DNA from: Datnioides undecimradiatus
Taxonomy: Eukaryota > Chordata > Actinopteri > Lobotiformes > Datnioididae
Assembly (NCBI GenBank): GCA_008933995.1
Contig: WARS01000011.1
Location: forward strand, 15,192,016-15,256,015
DNA: 64,000 bases
Direction: 5' to 3'
The stretch's first letter is position 1; every line of letters begins with the position of its first letter. A program made the translations under genes and the position numbers. This document shows positions 25,318 through 36,499 of this stretch, piece by piece. The notes beneath the pieces were generated by a model that saw only the letters and a program-made list of their open reading frames with translations, had not been told where the DNA came from and did not search any database.

Positions 25318-25940
25318 TCTGCTGCATGTCAAGGACGTCACATTCTTGAGTGCAATGCAAATCATGAAACACAAGCGTTGATTGTTTGGGATGGGGCGTT
25401 TGCAAGTGCACACCAAGGATGGAAAAATCTTGAAGTGACAAACAAGCTAACATCTGTCATCCGAAACACTGCTGCACTCAGTCACAAAGAGCGTTACGGC
25501 GCTGAACTTTTGCTAGTATTAGCTTCGTCACTGAACTTGTCCAACGCATCAAATGAGTGACCGTTTTGTTGGAAACAAAAATCTGAGATCGCGTCCTCTG
25601 AAATGTTTCCTGGCTGTCGCAAACGGTAAGAACGGAATGGGCATCGAGGAGAGTTGTTTCGATCTTCTCATCTTGTTCACTCAAAGACAGAGTTAGTCTA
25701 GGACATTGTGGTTGAATTCTACAAAAAAACAAAAAAAAAAAGAACAATAATCAAAATTTACTTCAGTAAGGCGCCAATCCTGAGCCGCTCCAGTGAAGTA
25801 ACTTAATAGCCCACATCTGCAAAGTACTGGGCAGCTTCCATGTGCAATATGAATGCAGACTCCAGGGATGTGCAAACACATTTTTTGATGTAATCAAAGG
25901 TGATTGATGAGGGCTTTGGGGCTGAGCCTCTGTGCAAATT

Positions 25941-25957
25941 AAAAAAAAAAAAAAAAA
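25941..25957. repeat. Poly(A) run, 17 bases
   Basis: An uninterrupted A run with no recognised retroposon body beside it. Confidence 0.95.
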
Positions 25958-26084
25958 TTGAGGTCCAATCAGCCTTTCGAAAGTGTGGCTCTACAACAAA
26001 GAATGAAAACGCAACGTTTCTGTCATTTTGATTATTGCTTGTTTTGTTCCTGTTCTTTTCAACATCTACTATTGGCAAAGACTA

Positions 26085-26200
26085 TGGTTAGGTAGAGAAA
26101 AAGTTTATTGCTGTTTCGAGTAACTTATGCTTAAGGTATGGCTATGGTTAGGTAACTAGAAAACTTAAAGTTTAGGAAAGATTGTGGTAAAGATGAATAA
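26085..26200. mobile_element. Short degenerate repeat fragment (GGTTAGGT words)
   Basis: CTATGGTTAGGTAGAGAAAA and CTATGGTTAGGTAACTAGAA occur about 60 bases apart, followed by TTTAGGAAAGATTGTGGTAA. This resembles the 'ggttaggtttaggaaaagatcatggtt' part of the fish repeat also seen at 22.3 kb. The match is short and diverged. Confidence 0.35.
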
Positions 26201-26422
26201 AAAAGCAAATATAAATTACACCAGTTCCATCAGTTCAATTCATCATGTCCAATTCCATCACTACTACCATTTGCAAAAGGCGATGGCAGCTTGGCAAAAC
26301 CTTTGTGCTCAGTCACTTAGTATTACATTTGAACTGGTTGTCTCACAGCTGTGACGCAGCAGTTCACAGATAATGAATCTAGGTATAATCTTGGGTAATT
26401 ACTCCTGGTTTGAATGATCTTA

Positions 26423-26450
26423 TTGTGTTGCGTTGTGTTGTGTTGCGTTG
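26423..26450. repeat. (TTGYG)n pentanucleotide repeat
   Basis: Five and a half units of TTGTG/TTGCG in tandem. It is a short pentanucleotide microsatellite. Confidence 0.9.
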
Positions 26451-27077
26451 ACCAAGGCATTACAAGAGTGAACCCATACCCACAAATACTGATTCTCATG
26501 CAAATACAACTACATCCACTAATGCTTTATGCACTAATCCCCACCATTGGAGGCCGTCATCGGTTTGCTGAAACAGCCCATTAAAGGCATCGTGATGACA
26601 TCAGTCTCACCCAAGACCAGCACATCTCTGGATGTTATCTTCTGCATCTTAAAACATCACTTTGCAGAAAAAAAAAAAACGTGGCCCAGTAAAGTACAAA
26701 TCCATCCGACGCGTGGGCAGAATGGCCGAAGACAAACTTTTATCAATTTGAGGACGCTCCCACGCATTCCTGACCAGCCAGCCCCATTGCTTTCTGTGCA
26801 AGCCTGTTGCAATAACCTTAGTCCCGACCTCTGTGTTTAAATCATGTTTTTCCCCCCCAAGGAATAAAATGGAGACGTTCTTGAAGTGCTTTTAGGCAAT
26901 GGGGAAAATAATGGTACTGTGTCTCCAGGCCTGTTCTGTGTGTGGCACACTGTGTATCATGACTGATTGTTACTTCACAGACTTCTCATGTCTCTCTTTC
27001 CTTCATGTCGTGTTGTTTCTTTCATAAGGACAGCAGTGGTAAATTGTTTGGGGGGGGGGTTAAGAGCATATGCTGTT
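26451..27077. other. Non-coding, nothing recognised
   Basis: It holds a perfect octamer at 26498-26505, an A run near 26671-26680 and a run of nine or so G near 27050. No exon is recognised. Confidence 0.5.
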
Positions 27078-27184
27078 TGAAAGAAGAGAGAGAGGGAGGG
27101 ATGGAGAGAGATGGTCAGGGGGATGAGGGAAAGAGACTAGAAAGTGGGAGGGATGGAGGGATTTAGGAGGAGAAGAAGAGAGGG
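27078..27184. repeat. Purine-rich tract (G/A)
   Basis: About 100 bases dominated by GAGAGA, GGGA and GGATGG words on the + strand, next to the GT microsatellite at 27247. It is low-complexity and not coding. Confidence 0.85.
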
Positions 27185-27242
27185 ATCTTCAGTGAATTTG
27201 GCAACTTTCCATAGAAACCATTAAACATGATGAGCATGGACG

Positions 27243-27246
<4 letters not shown>

Positions 27247-27284
<38 letters not shown>
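27247..27284. repeat. (GT)n microsatellite
   Basis: An uninterrupted GT run of about 19 units. Confidence 0.97.
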
Positions 27285-27285
<1 letters not shown>

Positions 27286-28502
27286 ACGCAGGTGTATTTG
27301 TATGTCTCCGTGTGCTCTGCTCCGCTCTCTCCCAGGTAACCACTCAGTCTGCCTGACTGGAGGTCCAACATACTAGAGAGTGGTAGCTGAGTGTCATAAG
27401 GCTTCCTCCCTTGGGGGGGAGTTTGTTCTGTACTGTATACCTGAAGACGTCAGCGCTGACATCCATATCGGCTTTTAACAGTGACACAACAGCCTTCGTC
27501 CACCAGAGATGTTACTTCAGCTTTTTTTTTTTTTTTTTTATGTAACAACATTAAAAGTTGATAAAATCCTACCATGATAACAAAGGATATGAACTCAAGG
27601 TCTCTGCAACATAAACTCTGTTATAAGGCTGTATACGAGGTGAAGAAAGTCAAACCTGTGGTTGAAGATGTCTTGAGCTGCAGTAAAGATCCATACCTGA
27701 AACAGAGGATCTTTATTCTTTAAAGAAAATCCTAGACTTTGCACCCATTCCCCTCATTTTATCTGTATTTTTGCACCACCTAAAACCTTTTTGTGTGACT
27801 CCTTGTCACAGGTTTATTAAAAAAAAAACTATTTTTCATCTGAGTGGTGTCATCTGAGTAATTTTAGGAGGCATGAAACTATAAAACTCATATAAAAAGT
27901 TTGTAAATCATAAATCAGAGAGTTTGGAAATGCAAATTCTAGTATGAGGAACATTTAAAAAAAGCAAGAACCTTACAGATCAGGAAGAATCCCTGTAACT
28001 GTGGGAAACAGTTACACATAACTGACGTCTCCCTCTTGTATAGTTATTGTGGAGGAGGAAGAAAACTGTATGTTGTGCACCTACATGACTCTAAACCAGC
28101 ATGTATGCATAAATACGGCGGTTAAATCGGCCGACCTGGAAGTGGATCTGCTATTATTTGCAGCCGACTACAAGAGTAAGTCTTTACAGAAGAGGTGGAC
28201 AGTTTGACCAACAGTCATAATGAACACAAATCTGAGAATAAGATCCAGATTGACACATACTGGAATTTCCCTTTAAGAAAATGAACCCGCAACAAAACAT
28301 TCTTGAGGATAGTATTTCTCAAAAACATACAATGTAAAGAAGTGAATTAAAGTAGTGCGTGTTGCTGTTCAAGTGTCGACATGTCATGAATGCAGATACT
28401 CTCCTCAGCCAAAGCGCTGGTGAGACTAAGGACTCTGTGATTAATATTCCGTGGCTGCACTTGTTAGCATGCATCATCTGGTCCTTACTCACTCTCATAC
28501 AA

Positions 28503-28504
<2 letters not shown>
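27285..28504. other. Non-coding; possible unnamed repeat 27590-28275
   Basis: A poly(T) run lies at 27522-27539 and an octamer at 27930-27937. The segment ending near 28275 (ACATACTGGAATTTCCCTTTAA) resembles the end of small fish DNA elements, but I could not find a matching opposite end, so it is not called as a mobile element. Confidence 0.4.
27522..27539. repeat. Poly(T) run, 18 bases
   Basis: An uninterrupted T run. Confidence 0.95.

Positions 28505-28548
<44 letters not shown>
28505..28548. repeat. (AC)n microsatellite
   Basis: An uninterrupted AC run of 22 units. It creates His-Thr runs in + strand frames and Cys-Val runs in - strand frames. Confidence 0.97.
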
Positions 28549-28552
<4 letters not shown>

Positions 28553-28760
28553 GCCCAGACTCACACAAACTATCCTCCCACTGCGCTGCTTGGCCTCAAG
28601 TGCTGCAGAGAGATTAGATGCTGGGAGAGGCAATGCTCTCCATTACTCCCTTGTTCGGTGGCCCAAAGGTGAAATGAAAAATAGCCCTGTGGTCCTAATC
28701 CTGAAGACACTCAACACACTCATATAGTCCTCCCAGGGTGCACTTCTTTTGGCTTCTGGC

Positions 28761-28788
28761 GCTGCCATGGCGACTGGCGGCTATAAAA
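28761..28788 (+). promoter_or_regulatory. Candidate core promoter: RFX-like X-box plus TATA box
   Basis: GCTGCCATGGCGAC (28761-28774) matches the palindromic RFX X-box GTTGCCATGGCAAC at 12 of 14 positions. Seven bases later comes TATAAAA (28782-28788). A transcript would be expected to start about 30 bases further on, near 28812-28818. Some eight CpG dinucleotides fall between 28756 and 28835 in otherwise CpG-poor surroundings. The first ATG after the expected start opens the small reading frame at 28874. The arrangement is promoter-like, but each motif alone could occur by chance. Confidence 0.25.
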
Positions 28789-28873
28789 CCATTAGTGGAT
28801 CTGTTGTGAAAGCAGCGCGGACGCACGCATCGGAAACACAGAACACACAGTTTATAACCACAACTAGACAAAC

Positions 28874-29041
28874 ATGTGGTCCCCTCTTGAACTCTTCCTA
28901 TGTTTTGCTGTGATTACAACAATCACTCCTCTTTTAACATGCGCTGTCAAGATGAAAACATATGAGTTTAGTGCAAGAAAAACACTGCGAGGTGAAGTGA
29001 AAATCCCCTTGATATGGGGTCCCAACGATGAGTGGTGCTAG
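28874..29041 (+). CDS. Candidate small ORF, 55 residues, signal-peptide-like start (unproven)
   Basis: I do not recognise this protein. The frame runs from ATG at 28874 to TAG at 29039-29041. Residues 1-24 (MWSPLELFLCFAVITTITPL, then LTCA) are strongly hydrophobic and end in Thr-Cys-Ala, an acceptable signal-peptidase site, although there is no positive charge at the N-terminus. The predicted mature part of about 31 residues begins VKMKTYEFSARKTLRGEVK and ends with WGPNDEWC; it is hydrophilic to basic with a single cysteine. The start has A at -3 (AAACATG), a fair Kozak context. A TATA box and X-box lie about 90-110 bases upstream and an AATAAA lies at 29473-29478, so a compact single-exon gene is possible. 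Frames of this length occur often by chance in 64 kb, and part of a spliced gene is also possible. No homologue is known to me. Confidence 0.2.
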   Translation: MWSPLELFLCFAVITTITPLLTCAVKMKTYEFSARKTLRGEVKIPLIWGPNDEWC

Positions 29042-30400
29042 AAACCAGGCTCATTGCCAAGAAACCATTACTAATCCCTCAGGGCTGTCAGAGTAAGGAG
29101 TTTGTGTGCATGCTATATGAGCGCGAGTATCATCCAGCATGCATGTGACTATGTCAGTGTGTGTGTGTGTGTTTCCCGACTCATGTATTTGCACCCCCGC
29201 CCGCCCCATGACCACCCTCGTGTCTAATAGAGTCACCACAGCTAGTTAAACATTACAGGAGTGCCAAAGGAGCCTCAAACACCTGGCGGGAAGTGGAGCA
29301 ACATGTAATGTAATGGATGTGTCTTAAGCATGAACAACATTTCCATACAGATATATAATGGTGTGTGTGTGTGTGTGAGCGTGTGTGTGTGTTTGTGTGC
29401 GTGTGGATGGAAGTGAGTTGGATGTTTCAATGCCATCTTGATTTAAATCACCAATCAAAGAGAACAAATCCAAATAAAAGCTTATTTAAAGCATGAGTAA
29501 CTAATCAAAATTGTTTATACATAGTTAATATCATTTATGAGCTCCTTTACAGCCGCTGGCACATTTATAGCCGGAGCAAAATATGCCGTGACAGCTAATG
29601 TGCGAATAAATACATCTTTCCATCTCTTTTTCCTTACAGCCCCAGTGACAGCCATAAAATGTGTTTTTGAAAACATGATTGTGTTTACCAATTAAATGTT
29701 GGCTGCAGGTCCGTGAACCCTGTCCTGCGACTTAGCGAACCCAAATAAAAACAGCCTAACCCCGCGTTGCCAAGTGCGCAAGGCCGCGACGAACCTTTCC
29801 CATGCGTGTCTGCACGATGGCTTCCAATATCCTCGCAGAAACCACAGGAAGATGAATGAACACCCACCAGAGCGCACACGCACGTTATACTCATGCACAA
29901 AGAATAGAAGAAAAGGGAGTGCCAACATCAAGCTGGTGGGTATAGTGAAGTTCAAAGGTCAACGCTGGACTGGCTTGTGGTTCAATTTGGCATTCAGGCA
30001 CTAATTCGCAACATGTTTAGTTGTTACAGTTGAAAGGCTTCACTGGTCTCTTAAGAAGTGCATAAGTCCATTTTAAGTTCTCGTTTTTAACAAAATACAG
30101 ATTGCACATTAAGCTCATCTGTCCCTGATTAGCTAACCATGTTTTGATCATATTCCAGTAAAATTAAGAGCAGGTGGTTAGGTTGTCTTTTGTCTTCTTG
30201 TTTCCTGAAATTCAACTTCTTCTTTTTTTTTTTTTTCCTGAAATAAATCTGCCTTCTCAGAAAGCAAAATATTGCTTTTTTGTTTGCCAAGAGCATAACA
30301 TTTGCTTATTTGCTAATCATATGTTCAAAACAAAATGCAGAGTGCATGTTGAGCTCACAGGCTCGACCGCAGGCATGACAAATACATGAATTCACCCAGC
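29042..30400. other. Non-coding with GT repeats
   Basis: A short GT run lies at 29157-29171 and a longer impure one at 29361-29405. An AATAAA at 29473-29478 could serve the small frame to the left. Otherwise nothing is recognised. Confidence 0.45.
29361..29405. repeat. (GT)n impure microsatellite
   Basis: GT repeats interrupted by AGC, TTT and GCG units, a typical ageing microsatellite. Confidence 0.95.
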
Positions 30401-33400
30401 ATCATAAAAAGCGCCTCACAAGAAGCCAAGGCAAAAGCAAACACAAATAAAATGGCGTGCAAGTCTTTTCCCCCCCGCCCCTTGTTTGGAGGGGAGCACA
30501 GCCCAATGCTCTGTGTATGAACCCACTATAAAAACATCCTCCTGGAGTCTGCCAATTGAAACATTAAAAAGCAAAATTACAAGGACACCTCTCGCATCTG
30601 TCTGGCCCAGCTCAAAACTCAGAGTTCAACACATTTAGCTCTAATTGAACGAGCTGGACCGAAATACTCGGCATCGGTTCACTTTGCTGCCTGATGTCTC
30701 CTAATTGATTACCACATATCCTTGGAGCCAAAATGATTTCACACACACACACACACACGCGCATACATAGACTCAACCACGTCCAAACCTACAGTATATA
30801 TCTCATTTAGCCACGCCACTAAGTGTACACTTAACTGTCCAAAACCTTTTAGATCCACCTATTTGTCACAGTGTCCTAATGTTCTGGTCACAGCACTTAG
30901 TTGTAAATCAAAGCAGGTAGACACAGGTCAAAGAGGCGTGTGTGGTCCAACGCTTTGATGTCTGCGACATTAAAATGAGGCTGTTTTCCCCACAAGATCC
31001 GCGCACAACCACATTATCAGTTTTCAATTTATAATAAACGTCGATCAGGTAAAATGATTAATAAGGATACGGCAGCCAAAGTGGCCAAAATACTGTACAA
31101 AACATGCTTAGGAAATTGCAAAAAAAACCCAAAAAACATTAAATTAAAAATAAAAATAGAACAAGACAACGGCATAAAATTCTCAAAGCAGAGCAAAACC
31201 AAAAGTCGAAGCCGTGATGAAAAGTGCCCCCACGAGAGACAGTTTTCAATTTTTACAGATACATGCACACATCCCTCTCTCAGTCCTTGGGACACAGTTG
31301 CTAAGAAGTGTAACCACATAACTGAGCAATATACTTATGCAGAGAGCCAATATTCATGTTTAGCAGTTCATTCATCCAGTTTGCTTTCATCACATTTTCT
31401 TTGTGTGTTCTTCTAGATCTGGTAACAGCAGCAAAATGGGATCAACAAAACCTAAAGGTGAATCCGAACAGGGTAAAGATACTAAAATAGGGACAGATTA
31501 AAAGGGTTTCACCGTCACAAAACTTTTGCCTTTTGGGGTGAAATATTCAGATTGTGCAGGTTGCAATTCTATAAGGAAAACTCTCAAGAGCCGAACACAA
31601 AACGAAAAGCAAATTTGTACCTAAACCTGTGGCTACATGTGCCTGGATGAACATATACACACGTCTTGCATCTGAGTGTGCAAGAAGAGCATGTTTGTCC
31701 TAGTGAATGACACTCAGGGGATGTGATGAGAGAGAAATATGGCGCGACTGCAGGTGTGCCTCCTTCTCATCCAGTGAGAGTGGATGTGCCTGACTGCCAT
31801 CCATTCTAACAGCACCCCTGCCCGGGACACACAGGCAGCAGTGTTGGAGAACTCATCGGTCATTTTCCACAATCTGTTGATGGATCTATATTGTTACTGT
31901 ATAGCTTCCTCTTACAGCGCTGTAGGTCGGCTTACAGTTGGGTAAATTGCACCCAATGCCAGTGAAAGTTCAGCGTTACCACAACAAACCAATTCTGTTT
32001 TTTTATGATGAAAAACTCTATGAAAGTACCTTTTTTGTGGCTTCAATCGCAAACTATGGCATGACAACACTTTTTGGAGCCTTAATTGTTGCAAGTCTGA
32101 ACTTAAACTGGGCGACAGTTATTGACGTGGTCAAATTTGCCTTTTTTTTTTTGAAACACCGGGGTCTCCGCAGACTCCTGTGGCAATTGTGCGCATACTA
32201 ATAACCTGAACTGTTCACTGTACATTAGCCCTTCAAGCCCCTCACAATTCTGTCATGGCTCTGAATGGGCATTGTACCGACTCAGACGAGAAAAAAGAAA
32301 AAACATGACTTTTTATGCAGCTCCAATGCCTAATTTTTCCTGTCTGCAGAAAATATACATCATTTGTTACATAAAGGATTATTACAATTTCATATTTTGG
32401 TAAATATACTGGCTTTATGAGTTGCATTTGTTGTAGCTGACAGTGAAAATGGTTTTTATTCACACTTCCATTCTGCCAAATCTGTCATTCAAAGCGACTG
32501 CAGGCTCATTACAGTGGGTTTCTAATCCTTCTTCAGTGGTAACGGGTGGTCTACTATTTGCATAAGCCAACTGGCCTCAGAGGGAATTACAAACTGGAGC
32601 CGGCAGCCCTTTATTGCCGGATTCATGTCAATACCTCCATCTTGTCAGCTTAGCTTCAAACATGCAGAGCATTTAAGTGGAAGAGTGAGCCAGCATTAAG
32701 GAAGGATTACAGAATCTCAGAGGTTAAACATTGCCTGACCCGGTCCTTTTTCCGCCAGGAGGTGGACTGATTTCTGTTTGTGGGCGAACTGTGTTCATTC
32801 CAGAGACTTTTAGAAAACTGAAAAAAGAAAACAAATAAAATACATTTCTTTAAGCGTGGGTAATTCACTTTCTTTTGCCTGTTTTTGAGAGGATATTGGT
32901 GTAAGAAGATAAAACTGAAAATAAGTTTCTAGATTTAAAATGCATTTCTATGTACCCTTACAGTTCCCTGCTTGCTATCTAAAGTCCCCCATTTCGCTTT
33001 AGATCTCAATAACAACTGTACTTTATCTCACCCTTAATTGCACCATCTCCCGTAAACCACACACCCCCTTCACCCCTCGCTGTGTCAATCCGTCCGTCAG
33101 ACAGGCAGGCAGGCCTGTGCACTGTCTCTCAGCATGCATGGAGCCAAAGACTGGGCCAAGCTGGGGTGAGTCATGCTGCAGGAGCATGCTACTGGATGTA
33201 AAACAGAACAGTTGTTTCCTGCTGAGTCAAACCCGCAGCTCTCATTAAGTCATTATGCGGTAATTAGCCTGCGTGTTAGTGGATAGGTAGTGGAGCAAGA
33301 GAGCAGTAGTAGTAGTCTACTGCAGGAGATGTAAACTCGGGTCACTCAACAATAGTCCGTTGGCTGCTGATTGCTATTTGATCAGTTTATCGATGTAACT

Positions 33401-34940
33401 TGTGCTGACTTTGACATAATGCATTCATGCTGGCTAATGCTTGTGTTTTCTTAGACTGGCAGGTTAGGTTACAGTTACTGCAGGTCATTTTGTGCTTGCA
33501 TTAGGGTTTGGCTCTGATTCCAGACCAGGTTCTGGCAGCGTAGCTCGTCCACTCAGAGTGATGAAGAACCACTGTGCGTGTCTGTGTCCTAGCAACCTAC
33601 AAGCCCATAAATCTGCACCAAGGGAAGGGAACACAGGATGGGCTAAGGACAGACAGAGAAGATCTTTTGAGCAAGGGCGAGCATTTGTCAAACAAAACAC
33701 TCCCCTCGCCTCTCTTTGTAACCCTCCTGTCCTCTCCTCTCTTCTCCATCGCAAAGCCCTGCAGGCATTTTGTTTCCACATAGAACTACAAGAATTCAAA
33801 CAGGGGCCGTGAAGGATTTTAGACCAGGCGACAAGATGACATGCAGTCTGTGAATATTTATAGGTAGAAGTAACACAGACAACAAGCCAGTTTGATCACG
33901 TTATGTTAACAGCAACTAAGTAAAGTTTATGTTGTGTCTCCGTGGATCAGATGTCACAAAGTGTTTTACGATAAAAGTAAACAACCAACTGACATAAAAT
34001 TCAAACAGACCATAAAAATGTGAAACAGACTAGTCTAAACTTGTGGGTCTTGAGATGTTTCGTCCAGTCTACAGATCAAAACTAATATCAGGGAAATGCA
34101 TGAAATGACCGCGGGCTCTTGGGTCATGCCCCCAGTTTGGAGAACTAACAGGAGGACAGACGCAGGGCAATACTGGTGTAGACAGGTTCAGCTGCAGAAT
34201 GTACTTTACATCGCTGTTCATTAAAATCCACCAGGCTACTTCACAAAAAGTAGTTTTATCCTTGTAGGGGAGTTGGTGGTCTATTGCTAAACAGTTACTT
34301 TGTATGTGTTATTGTGTGACTGCAGTGAATCCAAGCAAACCCTTTAACACACAGAAGTCACACAATAATGCAAACAAACTTGCAAATCGAGTAACGCTGA
34401 TGTTTTGCGAAGTTTAAATTGCTGTTTTTGTCAAAGGAGTCTGGTGGACTTTGAAGAGTGCGTGGATAGCAAAGATAATCAGAAACAGAGCTGTCTGACA
34501 ACGAGGTGAAGCGCTGAAAATATTCTATTTACATGTGTACACTAAACTAAAAAAGAAGAAGTATATTGCTTAGCCTCCTACAGCTCTGTTCCCTGCTGCT
34601 TCTCCAAACTTCAATTAATAAATGCATCAGACTTTATTTGCAAAGCACTTTTCATGCAAAGATCTCGTAACGCTACAAGATCTTTGCCCATTGTCCCTCT
34701 GTACTGAAGTACAAATGCAGCATCTTCTGACATTATAAGGGGTGACTGGGGTTGCAACTCAAAATTAGACAGGTGTCAAGCTCAAAAAGTATGTTTATTC
34801 TTTCTCTCCCTGTAATTTGACCCAGTGACCTTACCTCTCTGCCTGGGAAATCCCTAATTGCACCACCAGCAGATGCATCCAAAACTCAGCCTCCATTTGT
34901 GGTTAATAAGGTTGGCATGCATCAAAGCCCTGACTGGAAC
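30401..34940. other. Non-coding; two candidate conserved blocks
   Basis: The blocks 30400-30735 and 32490-32770 are repeat-free with clustered homeodomain-type words (CTAATTGAAC, CTAATTGATTACC). The second also has a perfect octamer at 32556-32563. Both resemble conserved non-coding elements by composition only. A short CA run lies at 30740-30759. No exon is recognised in this stretch; the frames at 33485-33812 show no domain on either strand. Confidence 0.4.
30740..30759. repeat. (CA)n short microsatellite
   Basis: Nine to ten CA units. Confidence 0.9.
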
Positions 34941-35000
34941 GAGATGTTCTGAGCTGCCTTGAGCTGTCATGAGCTGCTGTGAGGTGTTATGATGTGGTGC
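34941..35000. repeat. Decamer tandem repeat, six units
   Basis: Six consecutive 10-base units are aligned end to end: GAGATGTTCT, GAGCTGCCTT, GAGCTGTCAT, GAGCTGCTGT, GAGGTGTTAT, GATGTGGTGC. The consensus is GAGCTGTTAT. Similar ATGATGAGCCATGA words continue to about 35015. The period is close to one DNA helix turn. Confidence 0.8.
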
Positions 35001-36499
35001 TATGATGAGCCATGACCTCGGGGGTCATTTGTCACCAACCTTAATGTGGTAGCTCTGAGTGAGTGTTGATGGTAAAGTGCTTCGGGGCCTGGAACTGAAC
35101 CAGTGATGGGCCAGCCAAGGCAGCAGCTGCACGCAGCACATGAGGAGCTGATGGCAGGTAGAGCAGGTGCTCTCCTCCAAACCGGGGCTTTTATCAGGCC
35201 TTAATGACACAAAAATGATGATTGGCTGGTAAATATAACGTTATGTTCAGTAATGATTTCGGAGAAGCTTTAATCCTGATGTGGAAAGGAGTGCCAAGAG
35301 GAAAGGTGACGAAAGCAAGAGAAAGAAAGAGCCAAGAAAAACTGATGATTAATTAAATGTATGCCAGTGATCTTGTGAGATCAAAGATGAGACTTTAAAA
35401 AGGGGGCTTTTATTGTCCTTGGGCTACTTACGAACAGCTTGATTTTATTTTTGTATGCGTTTGTAATTGTTAGTCTGTCTAGTTCAAAAGTTGATGCCCC
35501 ATTTCCCCCGCATTAGATGAAAGACGACAGTCAAAATGTATGTTGAACCTGCAATGATCAGGTCATCATCTTTGAAAACAAAACAGACATTATTGGGTTA
35601 CAAGCCTCAGAATGTGCTGAGTTTTACTTTATCAGCACAAAATGTTTATTTGCAATTTAGCTGTTTTATGAGAGTAGCTCTCTTTTGTCAAATTGTATCT
35701 GAAACAACATATATATATATAAGGCAAGGTGTGAAGTGCATATCATATGCATATGACTGGTCACATGCTACCTTTATAGACGACTGCAAAAATATGTGCA
35801 ACAATGCTATCCCGACTTCCACACAATCACAGCAATACTCACACACATCACAGAACAACCACAGATTATAGGCCACTTCTTCAGTAATTACTACTGGCCA
35901 GGCCTAAGGCATAATCTTGCAATTTCCTCTATGACGCGCAAAGTATGCAACTCCATATAGGCACCACTCCACATGGATCCCCACGTTCTTTTTAAACTTG
36001 GAACACATACTTGTGATTCTTCAGATAAGAGATCACCCACTACCTTAACTGTGCATGTTTCGAAAATAAATACTGTTTCTGTGGCTTCATTTCCCCGTGG
36101 CCATGACTATGGCGCATTCGCCTACATCCTCAGCAGACATCATGCTCCTTGCTGCATCACCATGCAGCACCGGCTCAATCACATGACATCACGGTGAGAA
36201 AAATCTATACCACAGGGTTTTTTGTATGGTCTTTTTATTACTCACACACTAAAAGGACATTTTAGTCAGACTTACAAGATAAAATAATTAATTTTTGCAT
36301 CTCTGGATTTGAATTTGTCAAGGGGTTTACTCTCAAAAAGGGTACTTTAAAATTCTCATTCAGAAGCCAGAGCATTCACTGCACCTGGAGTGTTTTTCTG
36401 TCTAGACTTTGTAAAATAAAGTCTGACCACAATGTAGCTGTATCTGTCAGATGATTTTATTGGCCAGTATTCAGGCATATCTGTATCATATTGGTATCA
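35001..36499. other. Non-coding, nothing recognised
   Basis: An alternating AT run lies at about 35709-35721 and a 12-base perfect palindrome CATATGCATATG at 35744-35755. No exon or repeat family is recognised. Confidence 0.5.

Larger units (their letters stand above)
22511..26084. other. Non-coding; candidate conserved block 23600-23900
   Basis: Three low-complexity runs lie here: T-rich at 22901-22921 and A runs at 25295-25317 and 25941-25957. The block 23600-23900 is free of repeats, of mixed composition, and carries several homeodomain-type TAAT cores plus CAATTGCCATTGG. It looks like a conserved non-coding element but this is only an impression. A perfect octamer is at 25355-25362. No exon is recognised. 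Confidence 0.4.

Noticed and set aside
25156-25560. A 134-residue + strand frame
   Set aside because: A run of Lys comes from the poly(A) tract at 25295-25317. The flanking residues match no transposase or other family that I know.
28319-28727. Frames with long Cys-Val or His-Thr runs on either strand
   Set aside because: They translate the (AC)n microsatellite at 28505-28548. Similar frames at 7313-7573, 27189-27371, 38700-39021 and 48061-48393 have the same cause.
35744-35755. Perfect palindrome CATATGCATATG
   Set aside because: It is short and made of AT-rich words that arise easily next to the alternating AT run at about 35709; there is no further structure.
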